From Clostridia bacterium (lineage in GTDB: Bacteria; Bacillota; Clostridia; Oscillospirales; CAG-382), in assembly GCA_017399965.1 (NCBI GenBank), contig JAFQAP010000002.1, positions 1 to 64,000 on the forward strand: a DNA stretch of 64,000 nt, written 5' to 3'. A program made the translations under genes and the position numbers. The notes below the pieces were generated by a model. It saw only the letters and a program-made list of their open reading frames with translations. It ran no database searches and was not told where the DNA came from. Below, in pieces: positions 17,256 to 25,579 of the stretch (the stretch's first letter is position 1; each line of letters starts with the position of its first letter).

Positions 17256-17705
17256 ATGAAATGTCCTATGTGCTCGTACCCCGAAAGCAAGGTTATAGAT
17301 TCCCGCCCTTCCGCAGACCATTCCTCCATACGCCGCCGCAGAGAGTGTGAAAAATGCCAAAAGCGTTTCACTACCTACGAGATCGTGGAAACCGTACCTC
17401 TGGTGGTTGTAAAGCGTGATAAATCCAGAGAAACATTTGACAGAAGCAAGCTTCTCCGCTCCATTATCTCTGCCTGCGATAAACGTCACGTTTCCAGAGA
17501 GCAGATGGAGACCATTGCGGACGAAATACAGTTCACCTTGCAAAACTCTCTCCAGAACGAGGTTTATTCCACCTATATCGGCGAGCTGGTTTTGGAAAAG
17601 CTCCGCGGCATAGACGAAGTTGCGTATATCCGCTTTGCTTCCGTTTACCGTTCTTTTAAGGATATTTCCCAGTTCCTTGAGGAAATAACCAATCTTAATA
17701 AATAG
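17256..17705 (+). CDS. nrdR: Transcriptional repressor NrdR
   Basis: A 149-residue protein with the complete NrdR architecture. A zinc ribbon opens with MKCPMC, followed by CEKCQKRFTTYE at about 31-42, with the basic RRRREC segment that binds DNA. An ATP-cone domain fills about 49-139 (VVVKRDKSRETFDRSKLLRSI). NrdR senses dATP/ATP and represses ribonucleotide reductase genes. None of those genes are in the window, so its targets are elsewhere. Own promoter and terminator. Confidence 0.97.
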   Translation: MKCPMCSYPESKVIDSRPSADHSSIRRRRECEKCQKRFTTYEIVETVPLVVVKRDKSRETFDRSKLLRSIISACDKRHVSREQMETIADEIQFTLQNSLQNEVYSTYIGELVLEKLRGIDEVAYIRFASVYRSFKDISQFLEEITNLNK

Positions 17706-17711
17706 ACCGAC

Positions 17712-17738
17712 AGACCGCGTTTTGCGGTCTTTTTTTCT
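17712..17738 (+). terminator. Terminator of nrdR
   Basis: AGACCGC (17712-17718) pairs with GCGGTCT (17724-17730), then TTTTTTTC. Confidence 0.9.
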
Positions 17739-17771
17739 TTAAAAAATGCTTAATTTTTTTTAAAAAATCTA

Positions 17772-17800
17772 TTGACAAATGCGGTTTTCGGTGATATATT
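17772..17800 (+). promoter_or_regulatory. Promoter of feoA
   Basis: TTGACA (17772-17777), 17-base spacer, TATATT (17795-17800). The palindrome at 17810-17823 sits just after the predicted start point, well placed for repression. Confidence 0.85.
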
Positions 17801-17809
17801 TACGTGTAG

Positions 17810-17823
17810 TTAGCATATGCTAA
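17810..17823. promoter_or_regulatory. DtxR-type iron box 1
   Basis: Perfect palindrome TTAGCATATGCTAA, with half sites TTAG and CTAA six bases apart, directly downstream of the feoA promoter. The half sites match those of DtxR/IdeR/MntR operators. A second site with the same half sites lies before feoB. Confidence 0.75.
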
Positions 17824-17843
17824 TAACAAAAGGCAGGTTGAAT

Positions 17844-18056
17844 ATGAACTTAACAAAAGCACAAGAGGGTATAGAATATATCATCCGCGCCATAGAAACG
17901 GAGGACGAGGAGCTGGACAGCTTTTTGTTCACTCTGGGATGCTACAGCGGGGAAAAAATAACCGTGGTATCCCGCAGAAAGGGCACATGCGTTATTTCCG
18001 TAAAGGATGCCCGTTATTGTATAGACAACCAGTTGGCGCAATCGATTATTATATAA
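17844..18056 (+). CDS. feoA: Ferrous iron transport protein FeoA
   Basis: A 70-residue SH3-like FeoA domain protein (TLGCYSGEKITVVSRRKGTCVISVKDARYCID is its core, residues about 30-60). FeoA assists the FeoB permease at the inner face of the membrane. I start at 17844, where ATG is preceded by a GGCAGG site, rather than at the ATG in the operator at 17817. A weak hairpin (AAAAGGCT/AGCCCTTTT, 18055-18078) separates it from feoB. Confidence 0.88.
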   Translation: MNLTKAQEGIEYIIRAIETEDEELDSFLFTLGCYSGEKITVVSRRKGTCVISVKDARYCIDNQLAQSIII

Positions 18057-18078
18057 AAAGGCTGTATAAGCCCTTTTA
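18055..18078 (+). terminator. Weak hairpin between feoA and feoB
   Basis: AAAAAGGCT and AGCCCTTTT flank a GTATA loop, followed by ATTTGG. It is a weak or partial terminator that may lower feoB expression relative to feoA. Confidence 0.4.
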
Positions 18079-18091
18079 TTTGGCAGGTCGG

Positions 18092-18105
18092 TTAGTCCTT
18101 GCTAA
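18092..18105. promoter_or_regulatory. DtxR-type iron box 2
   Basis: TTAGTCCTTGCTAA has the same half sites and spacing as box 1, but a non-palindromic centre. It lies 28 bases before the feoB start. A separate feoB promoter is not obvious, so it may act as a roadblock or control a weak internal promoter. Confidence 0.65.
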
Positions 18106-18133
18106 CTAAAAATTTTTGAAAGGAGAAAAAGGA

Positions 18134-20185
18134 ATGAGAATTGCATTAGCGGGAAACCCCAATTCGGGCAAAACCACAATGTATAACGCCCTTACCGGCA
18201 GAAACGAGAAGGTGGGCAACTGGGCAGGCGTTACCGTGGATAAAAAAGAGCATCCCGTAAAGAAAATATACTGTCCTGCAGGAATGCAGATAACGGCAGT
18301 AGACCTTCCCGGCGCTTATTCCATGTCTCCCTTTACGGCGGAAGAAAGCGTTACCAGCGTATACGTTAAAAACGAAAAACCGGATGTTATTATAAATATT
18401 GTTGATGCAACCAATTTAAGCAGAAGCTTGTTTTTCACCACACAGCTTCTTGAATTGGGTATTCCCACCGTTGTGGCGCTCAACAAAAGAGATATTAACG
18501 AAAAGAAAGAAACGGTTATAGACGCTTCCGCATTGTCCGCAAAATTAGGATGCCCCGTTTTTGATACGGTCTCCACCTCTGCTCAAGGACTTAAAGAGGT
18601 AATGGAAACAGCTGTCGGTCTGGCGGGTAAAAAGCAGACCGCTCCTTACGACGGAGGAGAAATTGATCTTACGGATAAAGCCGCAGTTACCTTGGCAGAC
18701 CGCAAGAGATTTGAATTTGTAAATAAGATCGTAAGCGAAGTAGAAACACGCAAGGTCTTTACAAAGGAAAGAAACTTTGGGGATAAGATAGATAACATCA
18801 TCACCAACAAGTGGCTGGGAATTCCCATTTTTGCCTTGGTTATGTGGGCAGTTTTCTGGATCTCACAGGTAGGCCCCGGCGCATGGCTGGCAGAAGGCGT
18901 GGAGATCGGTAATACGGCTATCCCCGGCTTGGTTACGTACATAGAAATGTTCGGCGAATGGGTCGGCGGACTTATGGTAAACGCTTCTCCCATTTTGCAG
19001 ACTGTAATTGTAGACGGTATCATCGGCGGTGTGGGCGCGGTTCTGGGCTTTTTGCCTTTGGTAATGGTAATGTATTTTATGCTTGCCTTGCTGGAGGACT
19101 GCGGATATATGTCCCGTGTTTCCGTGGTACTTGACCCTATCTTTAAAAAGGTTGGTCTTTCCGGTAAATCCGTTATCCCCTTCGTGGTGGGCACCGGCTG
19201 TGCGGTACCGGGAATTATGGCTTGCCGTACAATAAGGGACGAGCGTGAGCGCAGAGCCACCGCAATGCTTTCACCCTTTATGCCCTGCGGTGCAAAAATA
19301 CCCATTATATCCCTTTTTGCAGGTGCGTTTTTCCCCGAATCCGTGTGGGTCTCTCCCGCAATGTATTTTATGGGGCTTGTTATTATATTCTTCGGCGCTC
19401 TGCTTATCAAGTGGATATCCGGATATAAATACAAAAAGTCTTATTTCATAATAGAGCTTCCCGAATACAAACTCCCCTCTCTTTGGGGCGCGTTCAAATC
19501 CATGCTTTCCCGCGGTTGGTCGTATATTGTAAAAGCGGGAACGGTAATTTTGGTGTGCAACGCGGTTGTTACCGTTATGTCTTCATATAACTGGAAGCTG
19601 CAGTCGGTACTGCCTGCAGATTCCATTCTTGCATCCATTGCAACTCCCGTTTCCGTATTGCTCATTCCTCTGGGCTTCGGCGTATGGCAGATGGCTGCTG
19701 CGGCGATAACGGGCTTTATTGCAAAAGAAGAGGTTGTGGGAACCCTTGCCGCTGTATTTGCGGTTTCGGAAAACATTATCGGCGGTGATTTTCAGCTTTT
19801 GGAAGGGGAAGCCTTTGCAGAAAGCATTGCCGCTTCCGGCGTGGAATTAACAGCAGTCGCAGCCCTTTCTTATCTTATGTTCAACCTGTTCACCCCCCCT
19901 TGCTTTGCGGCTATCGGGGCAATGAATTCGGAAATAAAGAGCAGAAGATGGTTTTTTGCAGGTCTGGGAATACAGCTTTCCGTGGCGTACGTTTTGTCCT
20001 TTGCCGTGTATCAGGCAGGTACTTTGCTGGTTTACGGAAAAACGGGAACCGCTTTTATACCCGGTCTTATCGCAGTAACTTTGATAATCTTTACCGTATT
20101 CGCCTTGGGTTTAAGGTCTAATCTTAAGGTTAAAAAAGAATACGAAAGCAAAAGAAAACTTAAAGTAAGTGAAATAAAACAGTAA
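18134..20185 (+). CDS. feoB: Ferrous iron transporter FeoB
   Basis: A 683-residue Fe(II) importer with an N-terminal GTPase (G1 GNPNSGKTT at about 8-16, G3 DLPGAYSM near 57, G4 NKRD near 118), a helical GDP-dissociation region, then two Gate domains with FVVGTGCAVPGIMACRTI and PFMPCGAKIPI. These carry the conserved membrane cysteines implicated in iron passage. Translation starts at 18134 (ATG after AAGGAG); the longer TTG-initiated frame begins inside the ribosome site. It is followed closely by the FeoB-associated gene. Confidence 0.97.
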   Translation: MRIALAGNPNSGKTTMYNALTGRNEKVGNWAGVTVDKKEHPVKKIYCPAGMQITAVDLPGAYSMSPFTAEESVTSVYVKNEKPDVIINIVDATNLSRSLFFTTQLLELGIPTVVALNKRDINEKKETVIDASALSAKLGCPVFDTVSTSAQGLKEVMETAVGLAGKKQTAPYDGGEIDLTDKAAVTLADRKRFEFVNKIVSEVETRKVFTKERNFGDKIDNIITNKWLGIPIFALVMWAVFWISQVGPGAWLAEGVEIGNTAIPGLVTYIEMFGEWVGGLMVNASPILQTVIVDGIIGGVGAVLGFLPLVMVMYFMLALLEDCGYMSRVSVVLDPIFKKVGLSGKSVIPFVVGTGCAVPGIMACRTIRDERERRATAMLSPFMPCGAKIPIISLFAGAFFPESVWVSPAMYFMGLVIIFFGALLIKWISGYKYKKSYFIIELPEYKLPSLWGAFKSMLSRGWSYIVKAGTVILVCNAVVTVMSSYNWKLQSVLPADSILASIATPVSVLLIPLGFGVWQMAAAAITGFIAKEEVVGTLAAVFAVSENIIGGDFQLLEGEAFAESIAASGVELTAVAALSYLMFNLFTPPCFAAIGAMNSEIKSRRWFFAGLGIQLSVAYVLSFAVYQAGTLLVYGKTGTAFIPGLIAVTLIIFTVFALGLRSNLKVKKEYESKRKLKVSEIKQ

Positions 20186-20208
20186 AAAATTAAAAGGAGT
20201 GCCCGAAA

Positions 20209-20379
20209 ATGTGGGTTGATATAATTGCAGGAACCGTGCTCGCATTGGTTCTGGGCGGCGCCGTGGCGTATATTGTTATCGCAAAGAAAAAAGGGAAAAA
20301 GTGTATCGGCTGTCCCGACGATTGCAGTAAATGTCCTCATTCCTGCGCAGAACGCCAAAGCGGCACGGAAAAAGAGTAA
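20209..20379 (+). CDS. FeoB-associated Cys-rich membrane protein
   Basis: A 56-residue protein with one membrane helix (about 4-25), then a lysine patch, then the cysteine cluster CIGCPDDCSKCPHSC (residues 32-46). This matches the FeoB-associated Cys-rich family (sometimes compared with FeoC), found directly after feoB in Firmicutes. It lies 23 bases after feoB, with AAAAGGAG ahead of the ATG. The cysteines may bind iron or an Fe-S cluster. Confidence 0.88.
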   Translation: MWVDIIAGTVLALVLGGAVAYIVIAKKKGKKCIGCPDDCSKCPHSCAERQSGTEKE

Positions 20380-20387
20380 AATGTTTT

Positions 20388-20425
20388 GAAAATTGGCAGT
20401 GTTTTTACTGCCAATTTGTTTTTTG
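20388..20425 (+). terminator. Terminator of the feo operon
   Basis: AAATTGGCAGT (20390-20400) pairs with ACTGCCAATTT (20407-20417), then GTTTTTTG. Confidence 0.88.
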
Positions 20426-20438
20426 AGGCAATTTCTTA

Positions 20439-20467
20439 TTGATGTTGATTTTAATTTGTGCTATTAT
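20439..20467 (+). promoter_or_regulatory. Promoter of the phosphatase gene
   Basis: TTGATG (20439-20444), 17-base spacer, TATTAT (20462-20467). Confidence 0.6.
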
Positions 20468-20505
20468 TTACAGAGAGCGTGTTTTTGAAAGTTGAGGCTT
20501 AATAT

Positions 20506-20970
20506 ATGAAAAAGATAATGTTTGTGTGCCTTGGTAATATCTGCCGTTCCCCTATGGCGGAATTTATTTTCAAAGATATGGTAAAGCAAGAAGGCTTGGA
20601 GAGTGAGTTTTATATATCCTCCTCTGCCACAAGCACGGATGAGATATATCAAGGTATCGGCAACCCCGTGTATCCCCCCGTAGCAAGAGAGCTTGCAAAG
20701 CACGGCATTTCCTGCGAAGGAAAGAGAGCTGTTCAGCTTAAGTGGGAAGATTACGAAAAATACGATCTTTTCGTGGGTATGGACAGCAGTAATATCCGCA
20801 ATATGCATATTATTTTAAAAGGGGACAAGCAGGGGAAGATACGCAAGCTTATGGATTATACCTCCCGCCGCGGCGATGTTGCCGACCCTTGGTTTACCGA
20901 AAGATTTGATATAGCCTACCGTGATATTTACGATGGCTGCCGAGGATTATTAAAAGCGCTTTTAAAATGA
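20506..20970 (+). CDS. Low-molecular-weight protein tyrosine phosphatase
   Basis: A 154-residue phosphatase of the LMW-PTP family. The P-loop at residues 8-15 is CLGNICRS, with nucleophile Cys8 and Arg14, and the general acid is in the C-terminal DPWF segment (near residue 126). Such enzymes reverse protein tyrosine or arginine phosphorylation. No tyrosine or arginine kinase gene is next to it. The DUF2971 gene follows after 19 bases. Confidence 0.93.
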   Translation: MKKIMFVCLGNICRSPMAEFIFKDMVKQEGLESEFYISSSATSTDEIYQGIGNPVYPPVARELAKHGISCEGKRAVQLKWEDYEKYDLFVGMDSSNIRNMHIILKGDKQGKIRKLMDYTSRRGDVADPWFTERFDIAYRDIYDGCRGLLKALLK

Positions 20971-20989
20971 TTTTTTAAGGGAGACTACT

Positions 20990-21820
20990 ATGAACAACAA
21001 TCTTGTTTATTATTATTGCAATGTTTCCACCGCGCTGGCTGTGCTTAAAGAAAAAGAAATATGGATGACAGATATACGAAATCTTAACGATCTGAACGAG
21101 CTTACCGGCGTATACAATATGTTTTTTAATCTGCTGGAGGAATACGATCTTCACAGAGAAAACATCCTTCCGCCTCTTTTGGATATCGCCCGCCAGCCGG
21201 GGGCAATACAGCTTTATGAGCGCCCCTCGAGGACACATTCTTATTACGTGGCGTGCTTCAGCAAAAACAGAGATTCGGTAAGCCAGTGGGTCTCCTTCGG
21301 TGATGACGGGCACGGGCTCGCCATCGGCTTTGATGAGCAACAGCTTATTTCCGCTTCCCGGGCAGAGGGCTTGGAATACCACGCCATTTCCTACGTTCAG
21401 GATGAGGATATAAAGCAGCATATTCCCCAAATATACGATGCCCTTTTGGATATGGAGGATAAAAGCGGCAGAGCCCTTATGGATGCCGTTATGTCCCGCA
21501 TAAAGGAGATATATCAATCGGGCGCATATTTCAAGACCCACCATTACAGAAGCGAAAACGAAAAGCGTATTATATATGAATACCCCCGCACCGTAAAAGA
21601 TCTGCCGGCAGGCTGGGAAGTCAAGGCAATAAAGGCATACGCAAAAAAGAATATGATCAACACCTGCGTCCCTCTTGCATTTCCTCCGTCTGCCATAAAA
21701 GCGGTTATTACGGGACCCAAGTACCAGAAAAACTTCAATGAGCTTGAAATGGCGCTGGAGGTGCTGGGATACAAAGTGAGCGATATAAGCATTCTGGAAT
21801 CTACAAGCGGATACAGATGA
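20990..21820 (+). CDS. DUF2971 family protein
   Basis: A 276-residue soluble protein with the DUF2971 pattern: YYYCNVSTALAVLKEKEIWMT at the start, LNDLNE, then ACFSKNRDSVSQWVSFGDDGHGLAIGF. The family is widespread and often found in mobile or defence-related contexts, but its biochemistry is unknown. It probably shares a transcript with the phosphatase upstream. The region behind it is a repeat block. Confidence 0.8.
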   Translation: MNNNLVYYYCNVSTALAVLKEKEIWMTDIRNLNDLNELTGVYNMFFNLLEEYDLHRENILPPLLDIARQPGAIQLYERPSRTHSYYVACFSKNRDSVSQWVSFGDDGHGLAIGFDEQQLISASRAEGLEYHAISYVQDEDIKQHIPQIYDALLDMEDKSGRALMDAVMSRIKEIYQSGAYFKTHHYRSENEKRIIYEYPRTVKDLPAGWEVKAIKAYAKKNMINTCVPLAFPPSAIKAVITGPKYQKNFNELEMALEVLGYKVSDISILESTSGYR

Positions 21821-22150
21821 AATACCCCCACAAAAGGTTTTTTTGGTATCTGTGGGTATTTCACGAAATACCCCTGCAGACATTACGTATCACGAAAAAA
21901 CGCTTTTGCGGGGACCCCGAAAGAAAGATTCCCCACAAAACAACGGCAGAGCAGCTTTGGTTACTGACGGCGCTTGTTCCGTGCCGATATTTTGCGGGGA
22001 CCCCGAGAATACCCCCACAAAAGGTTTTTGGTATCTGTGGGTATTTCACGAAATACCCCTGCAGACATTACGTATCACGAAAAAACGCTTTTGCAGGGAC
22101 CCCGAGAATACCCCCACAAAACAACGGCAGAGCATCTTTGATTACTGACT
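21820..22150. repeat. Tandem repeat block of about 187-bp units
   Basis: About 100 bases at 21820-21919 recur at 22007-22104 with only a few differences (AATACCCCCACAAAAGG, later TGCAGACATTACGTATCACG). The second half (ACAAAACAACGGCAGAGCA) recurs at 21934 and 22117. Each unit contains a hairpin (AATACCCCCACA/TGTGGGTATT) and the palindrome GGGGACCCC. It fills most of the 437-base gap between the DUF2971 and HipA-like genes. Frames through it are open only because of the repeat and are not considered genes. Confidence 0.85.
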
Positions 22151-22168
22151 GACCTGACAAATATAATG

Positions 22169-22197
22169 TTGACAAACGAAAAATAATAGTCTAAAAT
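22169..22197 (+). promoter_or_regulatory. Promoter of the HipA-like gene
   Basis: TTGACA (22169-22174), 17-base spacer, TAAAAT (22192-22197). Confidence 0.75.
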
Positions 22198-22257
22198 ACA
22201 AGTAAAGCTTTTGGTAAGGAAATTATTTTCAAAGAAACAGAGAAAGGGGAAGGCAGA

Positions 22258-23301
22258 ATGGATAAGAAAAATTACGAGATTCTAAGCGGAAATACCGTGG
22301 TTGCTGTTTGGCGGAACGGAATTTTGACAGTTGAAAACGAAGCTTTGCTTCCTCTGTACTTGAAGCGTGTTAAAAATGCCGAATCGTGGCTTGAAACACG
22401 AGCAATAGATTCTCACCGAGCCAACTCCCGTCTTCTCAAAAAAGCACTTCGACTTGCAGAAAAAGATGACATTTCCACGGTTGTTCATGTCAACGGTGCG
22501 ACCGTTACGGATAATTATTGGGTTCGTCCGATCGGATCCGAATTAACATACGACGATGTAAAGTTTACCGATGACTATTTTTCCAACCTTGCGCTTAAGG
22601 GTAACTACGACAGTTTCAATCGGGCAGCAAACAGCCGTCGTTCCAAAACTCCCGAACTGACCAATGTGGGAAGCTTTGAAAAATGCTGGAAGCTTCGTAA
22701 CGGAAAATGGTGGATGTATAAAAAAGCGACTCACGACGAAATGTTTTCCGAATTGTTTGTTTACGAGCTCGGATCTGCGCTCGGAATGAATATGGCAGTT
22801 TATCAGCGCGGCGACGGATGCATAAAAACTCTTGATTTTACCAATGCTGCTTTTGTAAATTTTGAACCCGCTTCCGCTTTTATGGGAGATAACGAGGATT
22901 ACTCGGCTGTGGTCGATGCGTTGGAGAAACTTTGTCCGGACGCTATACCCGATTATGTCCGTCTTATCTTTATGGATACGATTTGCGCCAATCCCGACCG
23001 CCACACCAATAACTTCGGACTTCTGCGTGATACAAAAACGGGAAGTCTTCTCGGCTTTGCTCCCAACTACGATAACAATATGGCGCTGATCTCCCGCGGG
23101 TATCCCTCCAAACCCAAAGCGGGGGATATGCTGATTACCCTTTTTAATGCACTTATGGATGAGCATCCCGAATACCGTAAATATATTCCGATACTCACCG
23201 AAGAAACAGTAAGAAGTGTTATTGCAAAAATCGGAATGCGCATTAAAACGCAGGCTGTTGTGGATATCGTGATGGGACGATATGGTCTTATTAAAAAATA
23301 G
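22258..23301 (+). CDS. HipA-like protein kinase without a HipB partner
   Basis: A 347-residue protein resembling the HipA/CtkA kinase fold. A catalytic loop-like ANPDRHTNNFGLL (about residues 243-255, Asp base and Asn) is followed by a metal-binding FAPNYDNNMAL (about 270-280), as in HipA-type kinases. An N-terminal region with WWMYKKATHDEMFSE (about 155) may hold the ATP lysine and partner Glu. The family phosphorylates proteins such as glutamyl-tRNA synthetase or eukaryotic targets. No HipB-type HTH gene is adjacent: repeats precede it and an aquaporin follows. Confidence 0.7.
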   Translation: MDKKNYEILSGNTVVAVWRNGILTVENEALLPLYLKRVKNAESWLETRAIDSHRANSRLLKKALRLAEKDDISTVVHVNGATVTDNYWVRPIGSELTYDDVKFTDDYFSNLALKGNYDSFNRAANSRRSKTPELTNVGSFEKCWKLRNGKWWMYKKATHDEMFSELFVYELGSALGMNMAVYQRGDGCIKTLDFTNAAFVNFEPASAFMGDNEDYSAVVDALEKLCPDAIPDYVRLIFMDTICANPDRHTNNFGLLRDTKTGSLLGFAPNYDNNMALISRGYPSKPKAGDMLITLFNALMDEHPEYRKYIPILTEETVRSVIAKIGMRIKTQAVVDIVMGRYGLIKK

Positions 23302-23314
23302 AATAAATTGATTT

Positions 23315-23342
23315 GACCGCTCCGATACAAAACGGGGCGGTC
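23315..23342 (+). terminator. Terminator of the HipA-like gene
   Basis: GACCGCTCCG pairs with CGGGGCGGTC (one G-U pair) 14 bases after the stop. Confidence 0.6.
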
Positions 23343-23372
23343 ATTATTGTCGGTGTCCCCTAAAACATAAAA

Positions 23373-23406
23373 CACCCCGAGAAAACCGATACGTTTTCTC
23401 GGGGTG
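23373..23406 (-). terminator. Terminator of the aquaporin gene
   Basis: CACCCCGAGAAAAC (23373-23386) pairs perfectly with GTTTTCTCGGGGTG (23393-23406); on the minus strand a TTTTATG run follows. Confidence 0.8.
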
Positions 23407-23425
23407 ATCTTTCCGGATAATTCTG

Positions 23426-24094
23426 TTATGCGTCCTTTTTGGATGCGAGGAATTTATAAACTACAGCCGCCAAAGCGCCGCCTACCAACGGAGCAAGAAT
23501 AAATACCCAAACGTTTGCAAGGGCATCTCCGCCGACAAAAAGGGCAGGACCGAAGCTTCTGGCAGGGTTAACCGACGTGCCGGTAAAGGATATGCCGAGA
23601 ATGTGTACCAACGTAAGAGAAAGACCTATAACTATTCCCGCAACCGCGCCGTTTTCTACTTTTGACGTAACGCCCAGTATGGCAATAACGAATACGAATG
23701 TCAGAATGATCTCTATAAGCAGAGAAAGCCAGATATCGCCTTTATAAAGCGCGTTTGCTCCCAGACCGCTTTCTTTGCCTACAAAGGCCATAAGAGCGGC
23801 TGCGCCTGCAGTTGCGCCGAGAAATTGGGCGATGACGTATCCTGCAAAATCCTTAATGCCGAGCTTACCGCTTATAAGCATTGCGATAGAGACCGCAGGA
23901 TTTATATGGCATCCGGATACATTGCCTATGGAATATGCCATAGCCACGATCACAAGGCCGAAAGCAAGTGCGGTAAGCAGATAGCCGGTGCCGTTTTCTG
24001 CAGAACAGCCTACTACCGCTGCCGTGCCGCAGGCAAAGAATACCAAAACGAAAGTCCCGATAAATTCTGCAAGATATTTTTTGATACAGTTCAT
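23426..24094 (-). CDS. Aquaporin (MIP family, AqpZ-like)
   Basis: A 222-residue six-helix channel with both half-helix motifs: NPA in GCHINPAVSIA (about 65) and NPA in GTSVNPARSFGPALF (about 175). The short length, and the small residues with Arg following the second motif, fit a water channel more than a glycerol facilitator. The ATG has GGAGG upstream. Standalone gene. Confidence 0.92.
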   Translation of the reverse strand: MNCIKKYLAEFIGTFVLVFFACGTAAVVGCSAENGTGYLLTALAFGLVIVAMAYSIGNVSGCHINPAVSIAMLISGKLGIKDFAGYVIAQFLGATAGAAALMAFVGKESGLGANALYKGDIWLSLLIEIILTFVFVIAILGVTSKVENGAVAGIVIGLSLTLVHILGISFTGTSVNPARSFGPALFVGGDALANVWVFILAPLVGGALAAVVYKFLASKKDA

Positions 24095-24289
24095 AATTAA
24101 TCCTCCTTAAAATTTAATTGCTATAATAATTTTATATCATAATGTTTTTTTAATGTCAATATTATTAAAAAAACTGCGGATGTTTACTTAAAAAAACAAA
24201 AAATATACGATTCCCCCTTTTATTTTTTATTTTTATATGTTATACTGTACTTTGAATTATCGTACTTTACTTTTCAGGAGAGATATATT

Positions 24290-25567
24290 ATGGCAAATAT
24301 CGAAACAAAATGCGTACAAGGAGGCTACCGTCCCGGAAACGGCGAGCCCAGACAGATTCCCATAATCCAGAGCACTACTTTTAAATACAATACCGGCACG
24401 GATATGGGCAAGCTTTTTGACCTTGAAGCCAGCGGATATTTTTATTCCCGCCTGCAAAACCCCACCTGCGATACCGTTGCGGCAAAGATATGCGCCCTTG
24501 AGGGCGGTACGGCGGCAATGCTCACCTCTTCCGGACAAGCCGCATCCTTCTTTTCCATATTCAATATCGCCCAGGCAGGGGATCACGTCGTGTCCTCCTC
24601 CAGCATTTACGGCGGTACCTTTAATCTGTTTAACGTAACCATGCGCAAAATGGGAATAGAGTTTACCTTTGTTTCTCCCGATTGCTCCGACGAAGAGCTG
24701 GAAGCCGCCTTCCGTCCCAACACCAAGGCTGTGTTCGGCGAAACCGTGGCAAACCCCGCTCTCACCGTTCTGGATATAGAGAGATTTGCTAAAGCTGCTC
24801 ACGCCCACGGATGCCCTCTTATTATAGACAATACCTTTGCAACCCCCGTAAACTGCCGTCCCTTTGAGTGGGGTGCGGATATAGTTACCCATTCCACTAC
24901 CAAGTATATGGACGGACACGGCTCCGCAGTTGGCGGCTGTATAGTTGACAGCGGTAAGTTCGATTGGACCAAGTATGCCGATAAGTTCCCCGGACTCTGC
25001 ACTCCCGATGAAAGCTACCACGGAATTACTTATACAGAGCGGTTCGGTATTGAAGGCGCATATATAACAAAAGCCACCGCACAGCTTATGCGTGACCTCG
25101 GCGCTACTCAATCTCCCCAATCCGCATACTATCTTAACCTTGGTCTGGAGAGCCTGCACCTCCGTATGAAGCAGCATTGCAAAAATGCGCAGACTGTGGC
25201 AGAATATCTGTCTTCCCACGAAAAGATCTCCTGGGTAAAATACTGCGGTCTTAAGGGCGATAAGGATTACGCCCTGGCACAGAAATATATGCCCAACGGC
25301 TCTTGCGGCGTTGTAAGTTTTGGTGTTAAAGGCGGAAAAGCCGCTGCAGAAAAGTTTATGGAAGCCCTTACCATTGCGGCTATCGAAACCCACGTGGCAG
25401 ACGCAAGAAGCTGCTGTCTGCACCCTGCAAGCACCACCCACCGCCAGCTTTCCGATGAAGAGCTGGTGGCCTGCGGTGTTACACCCGATCTTATCCGTCT
25501 TTCCTGCGGTATAGAGGGAACCGAAGATCTGATCGCGGATATCGCTCAGGCGCTTGAAAAAATCTAA
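24290..25567 (+). CDS. metY: O-acetylhomoserine sulfhydrylase
   Basis: A 425-residue PLP enzyme of the Cys/Met metabolism family: N-terminal CVQGGYRPGNGEPRQIPIIQST, substrate segment YSRLQNPT near 50, and PLP lysine in HSTTKYMDGHG near residue 205. Members convert O-acetylhomoserine and sulfide to homocysteine. The identity is supported by the next gene, a MetA predicted to make O-acetylhomoserine. The 195-base leader shows TATACT at 24241-24246 but no SAM or T-box riboswitch that I can recognise, so regulation is not evident. Confidence 0.92.
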   Translation: MANIETKCVQGGYRPGNGEPRQIPIIQSTTFKYNTGTDMGKLFDLEASGYFYSRLQNPTCDTVAAKICALEGGTAAMLTSSGQAASFFSIFNIAQAGDHVVSSSSIYGGTFNLFNVTMRKMGIEFTFVSPDCSDEELEAAFRPNTKAVFGETVANPALTVLDIERFAKAAHAHGCPLIIDNTFATPVNCRPFEWGADIVTHSTTKYMDGHGSAVGGCIVDSGKFDWTKYADKFPGLCTPDESYHGITYTERFGIEGAYITKATAQLMRDLGATQSPQSAYYLNLGLESLHLRMKQHCKNAQTVAEYLSSHEKISWVKYCGLKGDKDYALAQKYMPNGSCGVVSFGVKGGKAAAEKFMEALTIAAIETHVADARSCCLHPASTTHRQLSDEELVACGVTPDLIRLSCGIEGTEDLIADIAQALEKI

Positions 25568-25579
25568 AGGAAGTTTTTT

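Noticed and set aside
17817-17843. Upstream ATG for FeoA at 17817
   Set aside because: It lies within the operator and would add nine residues without a ribosome site.
21817-22152. Open frames encoding repeated peptides (PHKRFFWYLWVFH-like)
   Set aside because: They are open only because the underlying DNA repeat is open in several frames; no ribosome site precedes them, and the peptides repeat with the DNA.
24095-24289. SAM riboswitch before metY
   Set aside because: The region is AT-rich and too simple; no conserved SAM-I core or terminator/antiterminator pair is seen.
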